Shown here in pieces: positions 46,424 through 58,482 of a DNA stretch of 64,000 nt. Each line of letters opens with the position of its first letter. The stretch's first letter is position 1. Origin of the DNA: Gerris lacustris (taxonomy: Eukaryota; Arthropoda; Insecta; Hemiptera; Gerridae); assembly GCA_951217055.1 (NCBI GenBank), contig OX578277.1, forward strand, positions 103,915,511 through 103,979,510, in the 5' to 3' direction. The notes below the pieces were generated by a model. That model made no database searches. It was given only the letters and a program-made list of their open reading frames with translations, and had not been told where the DNA came from. The translations under genes and the position numbers were made by a program.

Positions 46424-46520
46424 ATAATCGGAAAAAATGTAATGCGCATGCACAAGTGGGTCATTATGCACAGATACAATTAATTATCTAACAAAAATAA
46501 CGATTTTCTTTTTATTTATT

Positions 46521-46650
46521 GCTTCCGAGCTTACCGAAGGTAACGGAAGCATTGTGTTTACTTTTGAGAACGAAAAACTTTTATGCCTCCGATTTTAAAA
46601 ATTCCAAGACAGAAATCCGTTTCAGACATCAGGGAACATTTTTGGTCTCG

Positions 46651-46682
<32 letters not shown>

Positions 46683-47200
46683 GGTCTGTGTGTCCGCGAA
46701 TTATGAAACGTGCGACGATAACTTGAGTAAATGTCAACCGATTTTGATGAAATTTGGTAGACATGTTCATTTTACCAATGCCCAGGACGAGTTCGTTGGA
46801 CAACATTATCCGTCCAAGCATTAACGAGCAACGCTCGCGTAAACGTGAACTTCAAATTTAAAATTGGAATTTTAGGTCGGGAAAAAAATCTAACTTCATC
46901 TATTCAATGAGACAAACCTTTTTTTTAAATACAATTTTTCAATATAACTAACAGCGACACCGCTATGAAGTGTTAAAGATCGCTAAAACTATATTAATAG
47001 TTTTTACACAATAAACATTATAACAATAAAGTACATGATAGGATGCGAGGAAGCTATGTGCCACACTAATTGGCAGTCTATTTACACTATAAACAATATA
47101 AGAATAATGTAATATAACTATAATTTTAATGTTAATATAACAATAAAGTACATGATAGGATGCGAGGAAGCTATGTGCCACACTAATGGCAGACTATTTT
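46521..47200 (+). repeat. Family B / family D chimera
   Basis: It starts as family B (GCTTCCGAGCTTACCGAAGG, CAGACATCAGGGAACAT). After a run of about ten GTCT units it continues as inverted family D (GCGACGATAACTTGAGTAAA, ACGAGTTCGTTGGACAAC, ACGCTCGCGTAAACG, AGCGACACCGCTATGAAG). It then returns to the family B end (GATAGGATGCGAGGAAGC), which is present twice in tandem (ends at about 47093 and 47200). The switch at the GTCT run suggests recombination or template switching. Confidence 0.7.
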
Positions 47201-47326
47201 TTTTTTTTCGAATAGTTAGTACCAAGAGTTAACTCTTACAGCTAGCTTTAAATTTACCTAGTTCTTGCAAGATTTAGATAAAAGCTGTTTCCTTTACCGT
47301 TTAGTAGTACTGTTCCTTTAGTTTTT

Positions 47327-47836
47327 GTTTCCGAGCATACCGAAGGTAATAGAAGCATTGTGATCATCCTGAAGACCGATTTTATGTGCCTCCAAATTCA
47401 AAAATTCCTAGAAATAAATCCGTTTCAGACATCGGGGAACAATTGTTGTCTTGTGACTGTCCGTCAACATGTTTGCGAACCACCATCTTAAAACTTCTCG
47501 TCCGATTTTAATGGAATTTTGGTAGTAGGTCGTAGTTAGGCTACTACTGGTCCCAATTCCAACCCTTTCCCTCATTTTTACTTTCTTCGCCACAAACACA
47601 CAAATTTATGTTTTTATAAACATCCTTTTCTTTAATAGTGTCCACCAATTTTTTAAGAAATTTAGATGCTTCGTCGAAAGTAGCCCTCAGATGGTCCCAT
47701 TCAAATTTCAACCGTTTGCAAACATTTAAAAATAATTGCGACCCCACTAGGAATCGAACCATATTTACTTTCATATCAATCGTCCAATAATAGAATACGA
47801 GGAAGCTATGAGCCGCACATATTGGCAGACTTTTTT
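47327..47836 (+). repeat. Family B repeat
   Basis: Head GTTTCCGAGCATACCGAAGG, then CGTTTCAGACATCGGGGAAC, the inverted B-box-like ACTAGGAATCGAACC (47747) and the tail ACGAGGAAGCTATGAGCCGC. The GTCT run is reduced to a short GACTGTCCGTC. Confidence 0.7.
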
Positions 47837-48723
47837 TACTTACCTTATTGGATTTTTATAGTTCTTTTAGTTTTTAGGTGCTCTAGAATGATTAACGTAT
47901 GAAAGTGCTGAACTAGGCCTACCTTTCCTTTAAACAGAATATCGCATAAAGCAAAAAAAAAACACTTCCCTTTTAAAACTCATACGTTCCCCGCTCTTTT
48001 CTGTCTAGGAATTCCTTTCAACAGCCCTTCATCGCCATAAACCTCTAAACACAATTTTCCCAAGACCTCTTATATTTTATCCCTCGTCCTTATAAAATAC
48101 CTTTGCCAATACATACTTTAATAAATTTTCTAAATATAAAATTAAGCCCGTTGCCACGGGCTTAACGGTTCGTATAATATAGTTTAAAAGTTTACCGATT
48201 ATCATCACTTAAGATCGTAGAAATTTTACAGTATTGAACATTAGATAGTGTGATTTTTGACATGAACTAATGTTTAAAACAATACTTTTTTTTTTATGTA
48301 AGGAAAAGTAAAAATCGGTCCCATAAACTTCAAAAAAGCTTTCTCATACACTAAGTGATACTGAATTTATAAATTCCATAATATTTAAATTACTTTAATT
48401 TATTATTGAACATATACTTCAAAAGTAATAACTTAACTATATCTCAACGTAAATGAAAAACTTTTTTACAAGAAAGTAGCTTTAAGATGAACTCCATAGA
48501 CGCTCTCATATCTTATATAATATGAATCATAAAGTGTTCTACAGGTGGTTGTTTATTTAAGTTTTGATTTTAGCGGGGACAAATTGTTTTTCACACATTT
48601 TTGGGGGATTTTAAAATTTGTAAATTTCATCGTTATCATTAAACTTTTCTTTATATGTGATACGTGTAGGAGAACGTTAAAAATAACTGATCTAATAAAA
48701 ACAAATAAATTCACTAACCATTT
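47837..48723. other. Unrecognised sequence with a short hairpin repeat
   Basis: AAATTAAGCCCGTTGCCACG (48140) with hairpin GCCCGTtgccACGGGC is shared with about 12005-12028 and, inverted, 34205-34230. A weak family A start (AAATCGGTCCCATAAAC) occurs at 48312. No gene is seen. Confidence 0.4.
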
Positions 48724-49123
48724 TTAGTGTGATGTCCCCTTTAATATAACTAATATTTGCTAAGGTTGCCTTCAGGGCTCAGGTGTATTATTAAAATAAA
48801 AAAGCTAATACATTTGCTTGGCTATTTTATTTATTATTACTGGTCTTATATTACTTTGCTTTGTAAGTTTCATCGCACATTTCCGTTTCCCCAATTTTGA
48901 ACCACTTCCCGTGATTCAATCTTCCTCAAATTTTGCACATAGATACAACTTAGGCGAACAATACAGAAACCAAAAAAAAAAAAAAAAAAAAAAAATGGCG
49001 TCAAATTTATTTGCTTTTCAAGTTTCATCGCACACCTACTACCCCAATGTTGAACCACTTACCTTCATTCAATCTTCCCCAAATTTTGCACATAGATACA
49101 ACTAAGGTGAACAATACAGAAAC

Positions 49124-49156
<33 letters not shown>

Positions 49157-49962
49157 AAATAAGTCCAGTTTTGAAAAATGGCGTTTTTATATTAATTATT
49201 TTTCATATGGTGATATTTTGTCTTCAAATTGAAACATTTTCAAACCTTCATCAGTCATTTATTAAATTAATATACAGTTAACATATCACATTGTAAATTT
49301 CAACCAAAAATAATTAATTAAAATTTAACTATGAGTCATAATCTTCCAGTGATGTCAGATTCATAATTCTAGTCATCACTGGAAGATCATGATTATTTAA
49401 TAATACCCCTGAAGACAACCTTATAAATTAATATTAATTATAAATTAATATTAATATAAATTCATTAAATTATTTTATTAACGGACGTCTTAAAATAGAT
49501 CTTTGTCAGTAAGTGTTTTACTGAACCGCTAAAGAGGTTAACATGAAGTTAATTTTATCAAAATTTACATAAAAAGTTATAAAATAACTTTTCTGATTAA
49601 ATAATCAATATTTATTTATGAGTTGTTAACTCTTACTTACTTCTACCCTAATTGACCTACCTAAAAATAAATATTTATTTATTTAAAACCTTGAAAATTA
49701 ATCAATGGAGAATGCAAAAAAGTTTTACTAGACTAAAATTAGATGATCACTCAACCAAAAATCAACTGAGATATAAAAAAAAAAATAACAACTTAACACA
49801 CAGCGGCCAATAACTTTTATGAATGAACTATGTAGATGACGGATGTGAAGCGTGAAACAAACAGATCTTGTCGTGAATCGATAAATACAAACATACATCC
49901 ATTCAAAAATAAAAACCTAGGACAAAATCTTCAATGAATACTAAACACTATTATAAATATGT
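48724..49962 (+). repeat. 1.24-kb tandem duplication, unit 1
   Basis: It is the first of two head-to-tail units (period 1250 bp). Within each unit a roughly 115-bp block (AGTTTCATCGCAC...CAATACAGAAAC) occurs twice, and each is followed by a run of 20-30 A, like two poly(A)-tailed SINE-like monomers. A perfect 14-bp hairpin ATCTTCCAGTGATG...CATCACTGGAAGAT lies near 49340-49388. Open frames here are poly(A)-spanning artefacts. Confidence 0.9.
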
Positions 49963-49973
49963 ATTATAATATA

Positions 49974-50373
49974 TTAGTGTGATGTCCCCTTTAATATAAC
50001 TAATATTTGCTAAGGTTGCCTTCAGGGCTCAGGTGTATTATTAAAATAAAGAAGCTAATACATTTGCTTGGCTATTTTATTTATTATTACTGGTCTTATA
50101 TTACTTTGCTTTGTAAGTTTCATCGCACATTTCCGTTTCCCCAATTTTGAACCACTTCCCGTGATTCAATCTTCCTCAAATTTTGCACATAGATACAACT
50201 TAGGCGAACAATACAGAAACCAAAAAAAAAAAAAAAAAAAAAAAATGGCGTCAAATTTATTTGCTTTTCAAGTTTCATCGCACACCTACTACCCCAATGT
50301 TGAACCACTTACCTTCATTCAATCTTCCCCAAATTTTGCACATAGATACAACTAAGGTGAACAATACAGAAAC

Positions 50374-50406
<33 letters not shown>

Positions 50407-51298
50407 AAATAAGTCCAGTTTTGAAAAATGGCGTTTTTATATTAATTATTTTTCATATGGTGATATTTTGTCTTCAAATTGAAACATTTTCAAACCTTCA
50501 TCAGTCATTTATTAAATTAATATACAGTTAACATATCACATTGTAAATTTCAACCAAAAATAATTAATTAAAATTTAACTATGAGTCATAATCTTCCAGT
50601 GATGTCAGATTCATAATTCTAGTCATCACTGGAAGATCATGATTATTTAATAATACCCCTGAAGACAACCTTATAAATTAATATTAATTATAAATTAATA
50701 TTAATATAAATTCATTAAATTATTTTATTAACGGACGTCTTAAAATAGATCTTTGTCAGTAAGTGTTTTACTGAACCGCTAAAGAGGTTAACATGAAGTT
50801 AATTTTATCAAAATTTACATAAAAAGTTATAAAATAACTTTTATTTACATTAAAAGTTATACCTACTTAAAAATTAGGTAATCAATTTTAAAAATTCACA
50901 AACGATATTGGCCGTTTTATATATAATTCTGATTAAATAATCAATATTTATTTATGAGTTGTTAACTCTTACTTACTTCTACCCTAATTGACCTACCTAA
51001 AAATAAATATTTATTTATTTAAAACCTTGAAAATTAATCAATGGAGAATGCAAAAAAGTTTTACTAGACTAAAATTAGATGATCACTCAACCAAAAATCA
51101 ACTGAGATATAAAAAAAAAAATAACAACTTAACACACAGCGGCCAATAACTTTTATGAATGAACTATGTAGATGACGGATGTGAAGCGTGAAACAAACAG
51201 ATCTTGTCGTGAATCGATAAATACAAACATACATCCATTCAAAAATAAAAACCTAGGACAAAATCTTCAATGAATACTAAACACTATTATAAATATGC
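49974..51298 (+). repeat. 1.24-kb tandem duplication, unit 2 (+86 bp)
   Basis: Identical to unit 1 except for one substitution that I noticed near 50051 (AAAAAAGC to AAAGAAGC) and an 86-bp segment at about 50843-50928 missing from unit 1. That segment repeats TTTACATTAAAAGTTAT from just upstream, so a deletion in unit 1 or a local duplication in unit 2 is possible. Confidence 0.9.
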
Positions 51299-51812
51299 AA
51301 CATTCAATTTATGTATAGTCTTTATGAATGTATAACAAGTTTATGTCTGTTAACAAATTCTTATTAGCTAAAAACAAATTCTAAGAATTAATATTTGCAT
51401 ATGTATATGTTTCTACTTTTACTTTCTGAATAAGAACATATTAGAACTAATTTATAATCGTTTGTTTTTTAAACAAATTAATTAAATACGTAACAAATTA
51501 TCAAAACGATAGCCTTCATCAGTAGACCGAGAGGCGACGAGGTCCGATAAGTCAGGCGCTTCTCTCTTCATAATCGTTCAGTTAATTAATCCATATTGAA
51601 ACTATATAGCGTTAAATTCAATAGAATCACATGAATTTGAGAACACTACAACGAAAGAGCACATAATATATCTGGATTCAGTTCTCTTTAAGAAAACATT
51701 ATTATGATTGATCAAACATCATGCATTACGCCAATAATTATAATTCTTAATTTAAAATAGAAAGTTACTACAAATTTAACCAAGTAATTATTAATTTAAA
51801 AAGAAATTAGTC
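51299..51812. other. Unrecognised sequence
   Basis: AT-rich. A slightly more complex stretch at about 51500-51580 (GACCGAGAGGCGACGAGGTC) did not match anything known to me. Confidence 0.4.
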
Positions 51813-52105
51813 AGCCAATTAGTGTGGCACATAGCTTCCTCGCATCCTATCATGTACTTTATTGTTATATTAACATTAAAATTGTATTACTTTATTCTTA
51901 TATTCTTTATTGTGTAAAAACAATTAACATTTTTTAGCGATCTTTAACACTTCACAGGGGTGTCGTTGTAGGTTTTCGTCGTCCAAAAATGTTCCCTGAT
52001 GTCTGAAACGGATTTCTGTCTTGGAATTTTTAAAATCAGAGGCATAAAACTTTTTTGTTCTCAAAAGTGAACACAATGCTTCCGTTACCTTCGGTAAGCT
52101 CGGAA
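51813..52105 (-). repeat. Deletion derivative of the B/D chimera
   Basis: The ends match 46521-47093 in reverse (GCCAATTAGTGTGGCACATA to CGTTACCTTCGGTAAGCTCG). The AGCGATCTTTAACACTTCAC segment of family D is kept, but the GTCT run and the central 280 bp are missing. A 30-bp direct repeat containing TTAGTCAGCCAATTAGTGTG lies at its left edge and again at 52151-52180. Confidence 0.7.
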
Positions 52106-52393
52106 TTTTATTTTTAATTTTTTTAATGTTTATTTCTTTTTTCAGGATAAAAAAGAAATTAGTCAGCCAATTAGTGTGGCTTATAGTAGAGTTTCCTCGT
52201 GTCCTATATAACACAAAGAAGGGAGGAACTTAAGAAATCAAAAGATAATGACAGACAAAAGAAAAATTATTTCCATTTTTTTTTAAATCTGTCACGTTCT
52301 AATATAGATTTGTCAGAATGGGTTGGCTGTACATAAATGTTTCGGAATGATGTTATTTTAATTCTGCCGTGTTAACAATTTGAGCATAATGTG

Positions 52394-52567
52394 AAGGCCC
52401 TCATGCATGATCAAACATTTTGTGCAAACACGATGTTTGCGCAAACCTGATGTCGCGTCAAATTTAAGCCATACACGTCAAACATAATGTTTGCGCGAAC
52501 ATCAAACACACTAATACACGCGTCAAAATGTTTGTGCAAACATCATGTTTGCATGTATGAGGACCTT
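52394..52567. mobile_element. 174-bp MITE rich in TGTTTGCGCAAAC
   Basis: The ends AAGGCCCTCATGCATG and CATGTATGAGGACCTT are inverted with mismatches. The interior contains several copies, in both orientations, of a CAAACAT/ATGTTTG word, giving multiple nested hairpins. The CpG-containing core TTTGCGC is unusual for the region. Confidence 0.7.
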
Positions 52568-53491
52568 AAAACATTTACAAACACATAAAAATTAAAGTTT
52601 GCTTCGTAGATTTTACAATAATTATTTTTAGTATGCTCAAAATTATAATGAAGACATTGAAACATGACAATTAAAACATATATTTATTCTTTCTTATCTA
52701 TACATAGTTTCTACTCTTCTACATTAGGTTCTACTCTTATTATAAGCAATGAAGTTCGTTATAATCAATCCATTCTATACAGCTAACTAATTCTTTGTTT
52801 GTTGATTAAATAATTCTGTAAAAATTACAGATAAAAATAACTTTTTATATACTACGTTTTTAAATTTGAAACCCGTCAAAATGAAGATTATAAACATGGG
52901 ATATGTCAAAACAAATAAAATATCTTGCGGATTTTTTCCAAACTAACTTTCTATACAGCAAAATTTGCTTAAAACGAATTAAATTCTGCTGAAAGATGGC
53001 TAAAAGTATTAAAATAATGCATTGTCATCGTGTTCTGAGCTATTCTAGAAGTTTCAAATGTCTAGCTGCTCGGGAAGTTAGTTAAAAATCGATTGCAAGA
53101 TTTGTAATGGACAAACAAACAAACAAACAAGAAAGCAAGCTAATAAAAACGTAGTAAAAAATAATGTAAAGTAAGATTTATAATAAAGATATCATTGACA
53201 CCTTTTCAAATGGATGAAGTCCAGACGAACTTGAATTGAATGCAGGAATGCCAACTTTATAAAGACTATGCTTTGTTTTCCAGAAGGTAATTGTGTAAGG
53301 TTGGTATTATGTTTCCGTCCTGTCCTTTGTCTACATCTACTTGGATGTCTGTTACGTCAAGACATTCACTACTGTTTTGGAATACATGAGTGTTGAAGGA
53401 ATCAACTCATCCAATAGGAATTTGACAATAATAGCAATCAAAACAAGAATGCAGCGATTTAACGGATTAAATGATAAATAAATAAGTAAAT
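52568..53491. other. Unrecognised sequence
   Basis: AT-rich, with a short (CAAA)n-type run near 53113. No gene or repeat assigned. Confidence 0.4.
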
Positions 53492-54108
53492 AGTCTGCCA
53501 ATTAGTGTGGCACATAGCTTCCGCGCGTCCTATTTCTAGTTTACAATTTACAATCTATTTTGGTAAACAATTTTTAATTCCTCCCTCCCGTTTTTTAAAT
53601 CTAATCACAATTATTTTGATTTTTCACTTGAATTAAAGTATCAATTTAGCAAACTTTAAAAAGCATAGACAATTGAATTTAATATGGGACTATAGTAAGG
53701 CAACATCAAAGTTTTATAAAATTCAGATAAGTCAAGTACTTTTGATGATATAGTTGTACATAAGTGTGTCCTTCCTGGTTGGTTGTAATGAGCCCATTGT
53801 TGATCCATAATAATCTGCACCCATTTTGTTTGTGCGCATGCGGAACAGAAACAAATAGGCGCAGAAAGTTGAAACTTGTATGGGACCAACAATGGACTAA
53901 TTATGACCTACCATACAAATTTCATTAAAATCATACAAATAGTTTTTAAGATATGTTGGTTCGAAAAAAAAATGAGCGACAAACAGACTGACAAGCAGAC
54001 ACGGAACCAAAAATGTCATCAGAAGCCAAAAACGGTTTTCTGTTTGGAATTTTTGAAATCGGAGACAAAAATTTTCGTTCTTCAGTTACCTTCGGTAAGC
54101 TCAGAAGC
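53492..54108 (-). repeat. Family B repeat
   Basis: It runs from AGTCTGCCAATTAGTGTGGC to AGTTACCTTCGGTAAGCTCA...GAAGC. It contains GACAAACAGACTGACAAGCA in place of a clean CAGA run. The interior has two AATGAGCCCATTGTTGATCC-like phrases, consistent with partial internal duplication. Confidence 0.7.
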
Positions 54109-54240
54109 AAAATTATTATCAGACCTTGAAAAGTAAATTGAGCATGTAGATGATTCATGTTCAATAAAGATAATATCGATAACAAATAAAGTGGTGAAAA
54201 TCGATTAATATAGGAATTATTAGCTATCCCCCCCTCCCCT

Positions 54241-54657
54241 AGCTTGCCAAAGGTAACGGAAGCATTCTGATCGTTCCAAAGAACTCATTTATGTCCCCAA
54301 ATAGAAAAATTCCAAGACAGAAATCCGTTTCAGACGTCAGAGAACATTTTTGGTTCCGTGTCTGTCCTTCCTGGTTGGTTGTAATTAGCACATTGTTGGT
54401 CCCACATTAATCTGCACCTATTTTTTCTTCCCCTTACAACTTTCTTCTTTATTTTAACACCTATACCTTTAAATTTACACATCCGATTTTGAATAAATTT
54501 GTACGCTTTGTCAAAAGGAGTCCACAGATAGTACAGAATTAATTTAAACCGTCTGTGCACGTTAAATATTGCTTAAAATTAAATGAGACCTCACTAGGAA
54601 TCGAAACCTTCAAATCTCTTGTAATCATTCGTCCGATAAATAGGAGACGAGGAAATA
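54241..54657 (+). repeat. Family B repeat, shortened
   Basis: Head AGCTTGCCAAAGGTAACGGA, then CGTTTCAGACGTCAGAGAAC and GTGTCTGTCC. The inverted B-box-like ACTAGGAATCGAAACC lies near 54594, and the tail is GGAGACGAGGAAATACAC. Confidence 0.65.
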
Positions 54658-56651
54658 CACTTATCGAAAGTACTCTTTGAGTTGTAGAAATGCGAGATAA
54701 TGAGAAAGATAACGTTGCATACTATATCAAACTAATTCAGCCTCGTACAATTACAAATATAGTTTTAGAAAAATAATAAGATTTATTCTTTACAAGAAGC
54801 ATCCATTACATGTGATTTGTCCAAAAGATGGGATTCACACAAAGAAAAAAAATTGTTACAGAGATTTCAAAGCTTAAAGTGGTACAGCATTAGACACCGT
54901 ATAAAATGGAGTGATGGACGATGGTGAATATAACGATATGTGACGAACAACGAAGACATATAATGTAAGGAAAGGTAGACGAGAGCACTGGCCTCCACCA
55001 AACGGTCTTCACTAAGCTGCACATCTCCAGTGTTGTACAGGTTTAAAAAAAAAAACTTAAAAAAAAGAGAGATGAAACAAGTTCTAAACGAAGACTAGGA
55101 ATTCTTCATTCGTAGCCTGTTGTTGTTGGAAACATCTACGTGACAACAATCAACAATAATGTTAGAGAGCTTAAGGCAAGCATGATTCTTAAGTTACTAA
55201 AGACATATAACCTGTACAAAAACAGTGTAACCTCAACATAACAACGTGGTTTTGTAACCTTCTTAACTTTACTGTAAAGCACCGTACAAACTCCTTTAAA
55301 TACTTTAAAGTACAAAACAAGAGAGAAAAAAATCCTAGGTTTTTTTTATTTTGTATGTTCTACAGAGAACAACGGAAGGGTCTCATATCCCATTCATATT
55401 CATGAGTCATGAATGTAAAATAGGGACAATGAAAAAAATTAAAAAGTATAAAAAAACTGTGTCTATCTGAAAAAATATAGGTATATATTAGGCCGAAAAT
55501 AACTTGCCACATTTGAGAAAGAATACAAACTAAAATAAATTAAGTTAAAATAAAATTTTATAAGAAAATTAAAAATAAGTTAATTTAGTAAGAATGTTAA
55601 GTGCGCGTGCGCAGTCTCTCAATCTGACCGTTATTTTTTTTTAAATTTTTAAATCACGGTTACCAGTGTTTTCATAGTTTAAATAACGCAATCAAATAAA
55701 AACTACACTAGTATTTACAGTTGTACTAGAGTAAACGGGCATTTATGTCAGACATGATTTTCTGTAAATCACGTAGCAATTGCCTCCTAAGAAAGCAAAG
55801 GAAGTTTAAATACGGCATTTACAACACTGGGTCACGCCACCACGTGACTGGAAAAAAAAAAAAATAAAAAAAAAACACTAAAGAACCTGTAGTAATCAGT
55901 GCTCTAGTAAAGAAGGTATTTTCAATCTTCACAGAACAAATGAGAACCAGTTAACTTTGCAAGAGAATTTTCCCATAATCCATTTGATCCATTGAGTACC
56001 GAGACTCGCGTTCGACTAATCCAGAAAAGAATAAGGAAGAAGAAAAAAAAAAAAAAAAAAAAATACACAAGTCAAGGTGAGAAAGAAAAAACAACACTGC
56101 AAACCGTAACTGAACCTCTAACTCCGTTAACACTCAATTAGCTTTACTTTAATAGAATAAATTGTGCTCAACAACAAAAAAAGTAATTGTGGCACAAAAA
56201 AAAATTTTGGAAACTAAATCACAGGGAGAACACCGTTCTCTTTCTTATATGCCTTAATCTTGAACTCCGTTAGAAGACGTTCGAAACAAGCGAGATAACT
56301 TTCGAATACTTTTCAATTAGGTATATCGAAAGGAAAAAAAATATATATATAGGATTATGATCGATTCATTATTGGTTCGTAAATTAAATTGTGGGAACTG
56401 GAAATGAAGCTAAAAGATAAAGAGAGATTAAATCAATGGCAGTCTATGCCTTGCCTAGAGATTAAAATCATTAATTTTATTATTAAAGAGGAAGAGAGAA
56501 AGGTAGGTAAAAATATAATCCACCACCAGGAGTCGAAACATAGATCTCAGCCTTCAGCACCTTTGAAATTAGTTTACTTCAAATCTCTCCTTAAAAAACA
56601 ACTATTTTGGCAACTGGGCGTAATATATACGATTAGAGTGCATGATCAAAA
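54658..56651. other. 2 kb of unrecognised sequence
   Basis: No exon, transposase or family repeat could be supported. Poly(A)/(AAAAT) stretches occur at about 55848-55875 and 56041-56063. The 140-codon frame beginning near 56389 runs into the next family B copy and does not look like a conserved protein. Confidence 0.4.
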
Positions 56652-57241
56652 TAGACTGCCAATTGGTGTGGCAAATAGCTTCCTCGCATCCTATCCACGT
56701 ACTTTATTGATTTCATCCTTTTACAAGCCATTATTGTCTAATTGGTTTAATTGTTTCCCCCGTTTTATTTTTTTATTTGTCAAAATTGTTTTGATTTTTT
56801 ACACTAATTAAAGTATCAATTTAGCAAAAGTTAAAGAGCGCAGACTGTTCATATTAATCTGGGGCGTTCGATAAACTATAAAAGTTTCATTCAAATCTAA
56901 TTAGTACTTTTGAAGCTATAGGTGTAAATAATTGTATGTTTGTGCGCATGTGGAAGAGAAACAAATAGGCGCAGAAGGTTTAAACTTATATGGGACACCA
57001 AAAATGGGCTAATTATGGCCTACCACCCAAATTTCATTAATATTGGACGTGTAGTTTTTAAGATATGTTGGTTCGCAAAAATTGAACGACAGACCGACCT
57101 ACAGACAAACACGGAACCGAAAATGATCCCAGATGTCTGAAACGGATTTCTGTCTTGGAACTTTTGAAATCGGAGACCTAAACATTTTTCGTTCTTCAGA
57201 ACGATCACATAGCTTCCGTTACCTTCGGTAAGCTCGGAAGC
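56652..57241 (-). repeat. Family B repeat, near full length
   Basis: From AGACTGCCAATTGGTGTGGC to CTTCCGTTACCTTCGGTAAG...CGGAAGC. It includes ACAGACCGACCTACAGACAA and CAGATGTCTGAAACGGATTT. It has the same order as 40041-40713, in reverse orientation. Confidence 0.75.
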
Positions 57242-57329
57242 AAAATTAAAACGAACCTTCTTTTGCGTTAGATCAAAACAAAATTGGGCCGATACACACA
57301 TCTAGTTTAAGTGCGATCATGAGTAATCA

Positions 57330-58137
57330 TGAATCTCTCGACTTTAAATCTGATATGTCATCATTATGATCTTGGTTCTGAGAACGACCAAAGTGCTATG
57401 GTTTCAAATCAGTACTTGGATGGGTGACCGTTCTGAACTAACTGATTTATTATCATTCTTAAAAAAAAAACCTTATTTTTAATAACTATATTTTATTTAA
57501 TTATTTTAAGTTTGGCGGTATTTTGACAAATGTAAACAAACTTTGACGTCATCAAAATTATTGCACTAATAAATAATTATATTCGCTTATAACTTTTAAA
57601 CTAATTAATGGAATTTCATCGGTTTTTTTTATATTTGTTCCTTAATTTTTTCCGGTTCCAACGATAGGCTATATGTCAAAAACCTATTAATACTTTCAGT
57701 ATTATTAACCGTCAAAGTTTAAAAATTCAAAAATGTATAACTTCAAAATGGCGGCCAAAATCAAAATGATATTTAGTGGGCTTGTTTGTCATACAGAGAG
57801 GTACATTCAAGCCAAATTTCAACTCGATCAGGACCATTTTTGATTTATTAAGATTGTTTTAAATTTTTGCTGACTCAGCAAACTGGGTTCAAGATGGCGG
57901 AAAAAGTTGATTTTCCGGGCGGCACAACTACAGGTTAAGACTGATTTTTCTGCCAAGTTTCAACTCTCTAGGTTAAATACCTTGGGCACTACGATGATAA
58001 CACACATACACACGTCATGCTGAAAACCACTCAGGAGGTCTTAAAAACACCTAAAACGGATAATTCCGTTGAAATCTCGAAAAAAAAGTTTTGGTGAAAA
58101 CAATACTTTTCCTACTATTAGTAGTGAGGAAAAGTAA
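57330..58137 (+). repeat. Repeat with 5S rRNA-like segment (possible SINE)
   Basis: AGTACTTGGATGGGTGACCG (57411-57430) matches, as I remember it, the conserved 3' part of eukaryotic 5S rRNA. The 80 bp before it (CTGAGAACGACCAAAGTGCT) is only vaguely 5S-like. The body that follows has AAAATGGCGGCCAAAATC and CAAGATGGCGGAAAAAG, and ends with AGGAAAAGTAAAAA near 58137. Related body sequence is at 14.05-14.34 kb. 5S-derived SINEs (SINE3 type) are known in animals. Whether head and body form one transcription unit here is inference. Confidence 0.5.
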
Positions 58138-58482
58138 AAAAGCAAATACGAGAAGTATCATCTATATGTAACCAAGAAAAAGGTTTCATAAACTACTACA
58201 AATTTAAGCCCATGCGCGCTAAACGTATTCAGAATCTGAATCGCGCTTGTTTTCAGCGAATTGAATCCAGGATGGAACTAGCGTGCACTGTGCGTGCACC
58301 CAAACCTAGACTGTTATTGATACTTGGATTCTGAAAAAGCTTCTTAAACCTCTCGAATGCACTAATCCTTTTTTCAGCTTTTAAACATTATTTTTCATTT
58401 GAAAAAAGTTTAAAGAAAAAGAACAATATCATAAACTTGTTAGTATTCTACATTCTTTTGTTTATATTTAAAAAAAAAAAAA

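Noticed and set aside
48818..49232. Duplicated small ORFs at 48.8-49.2 and 50.0-50.5 kb
   Set aside because: They run through poly(A) tracts and are conserved only because the whole 1.25-kb segment is duplicated.
56389..56811. 140-codon ORF
   Set aside because: Its second half lies in a family B repeat and the first half is low-complexity Lys/Glu-rich sequence without a known motif.
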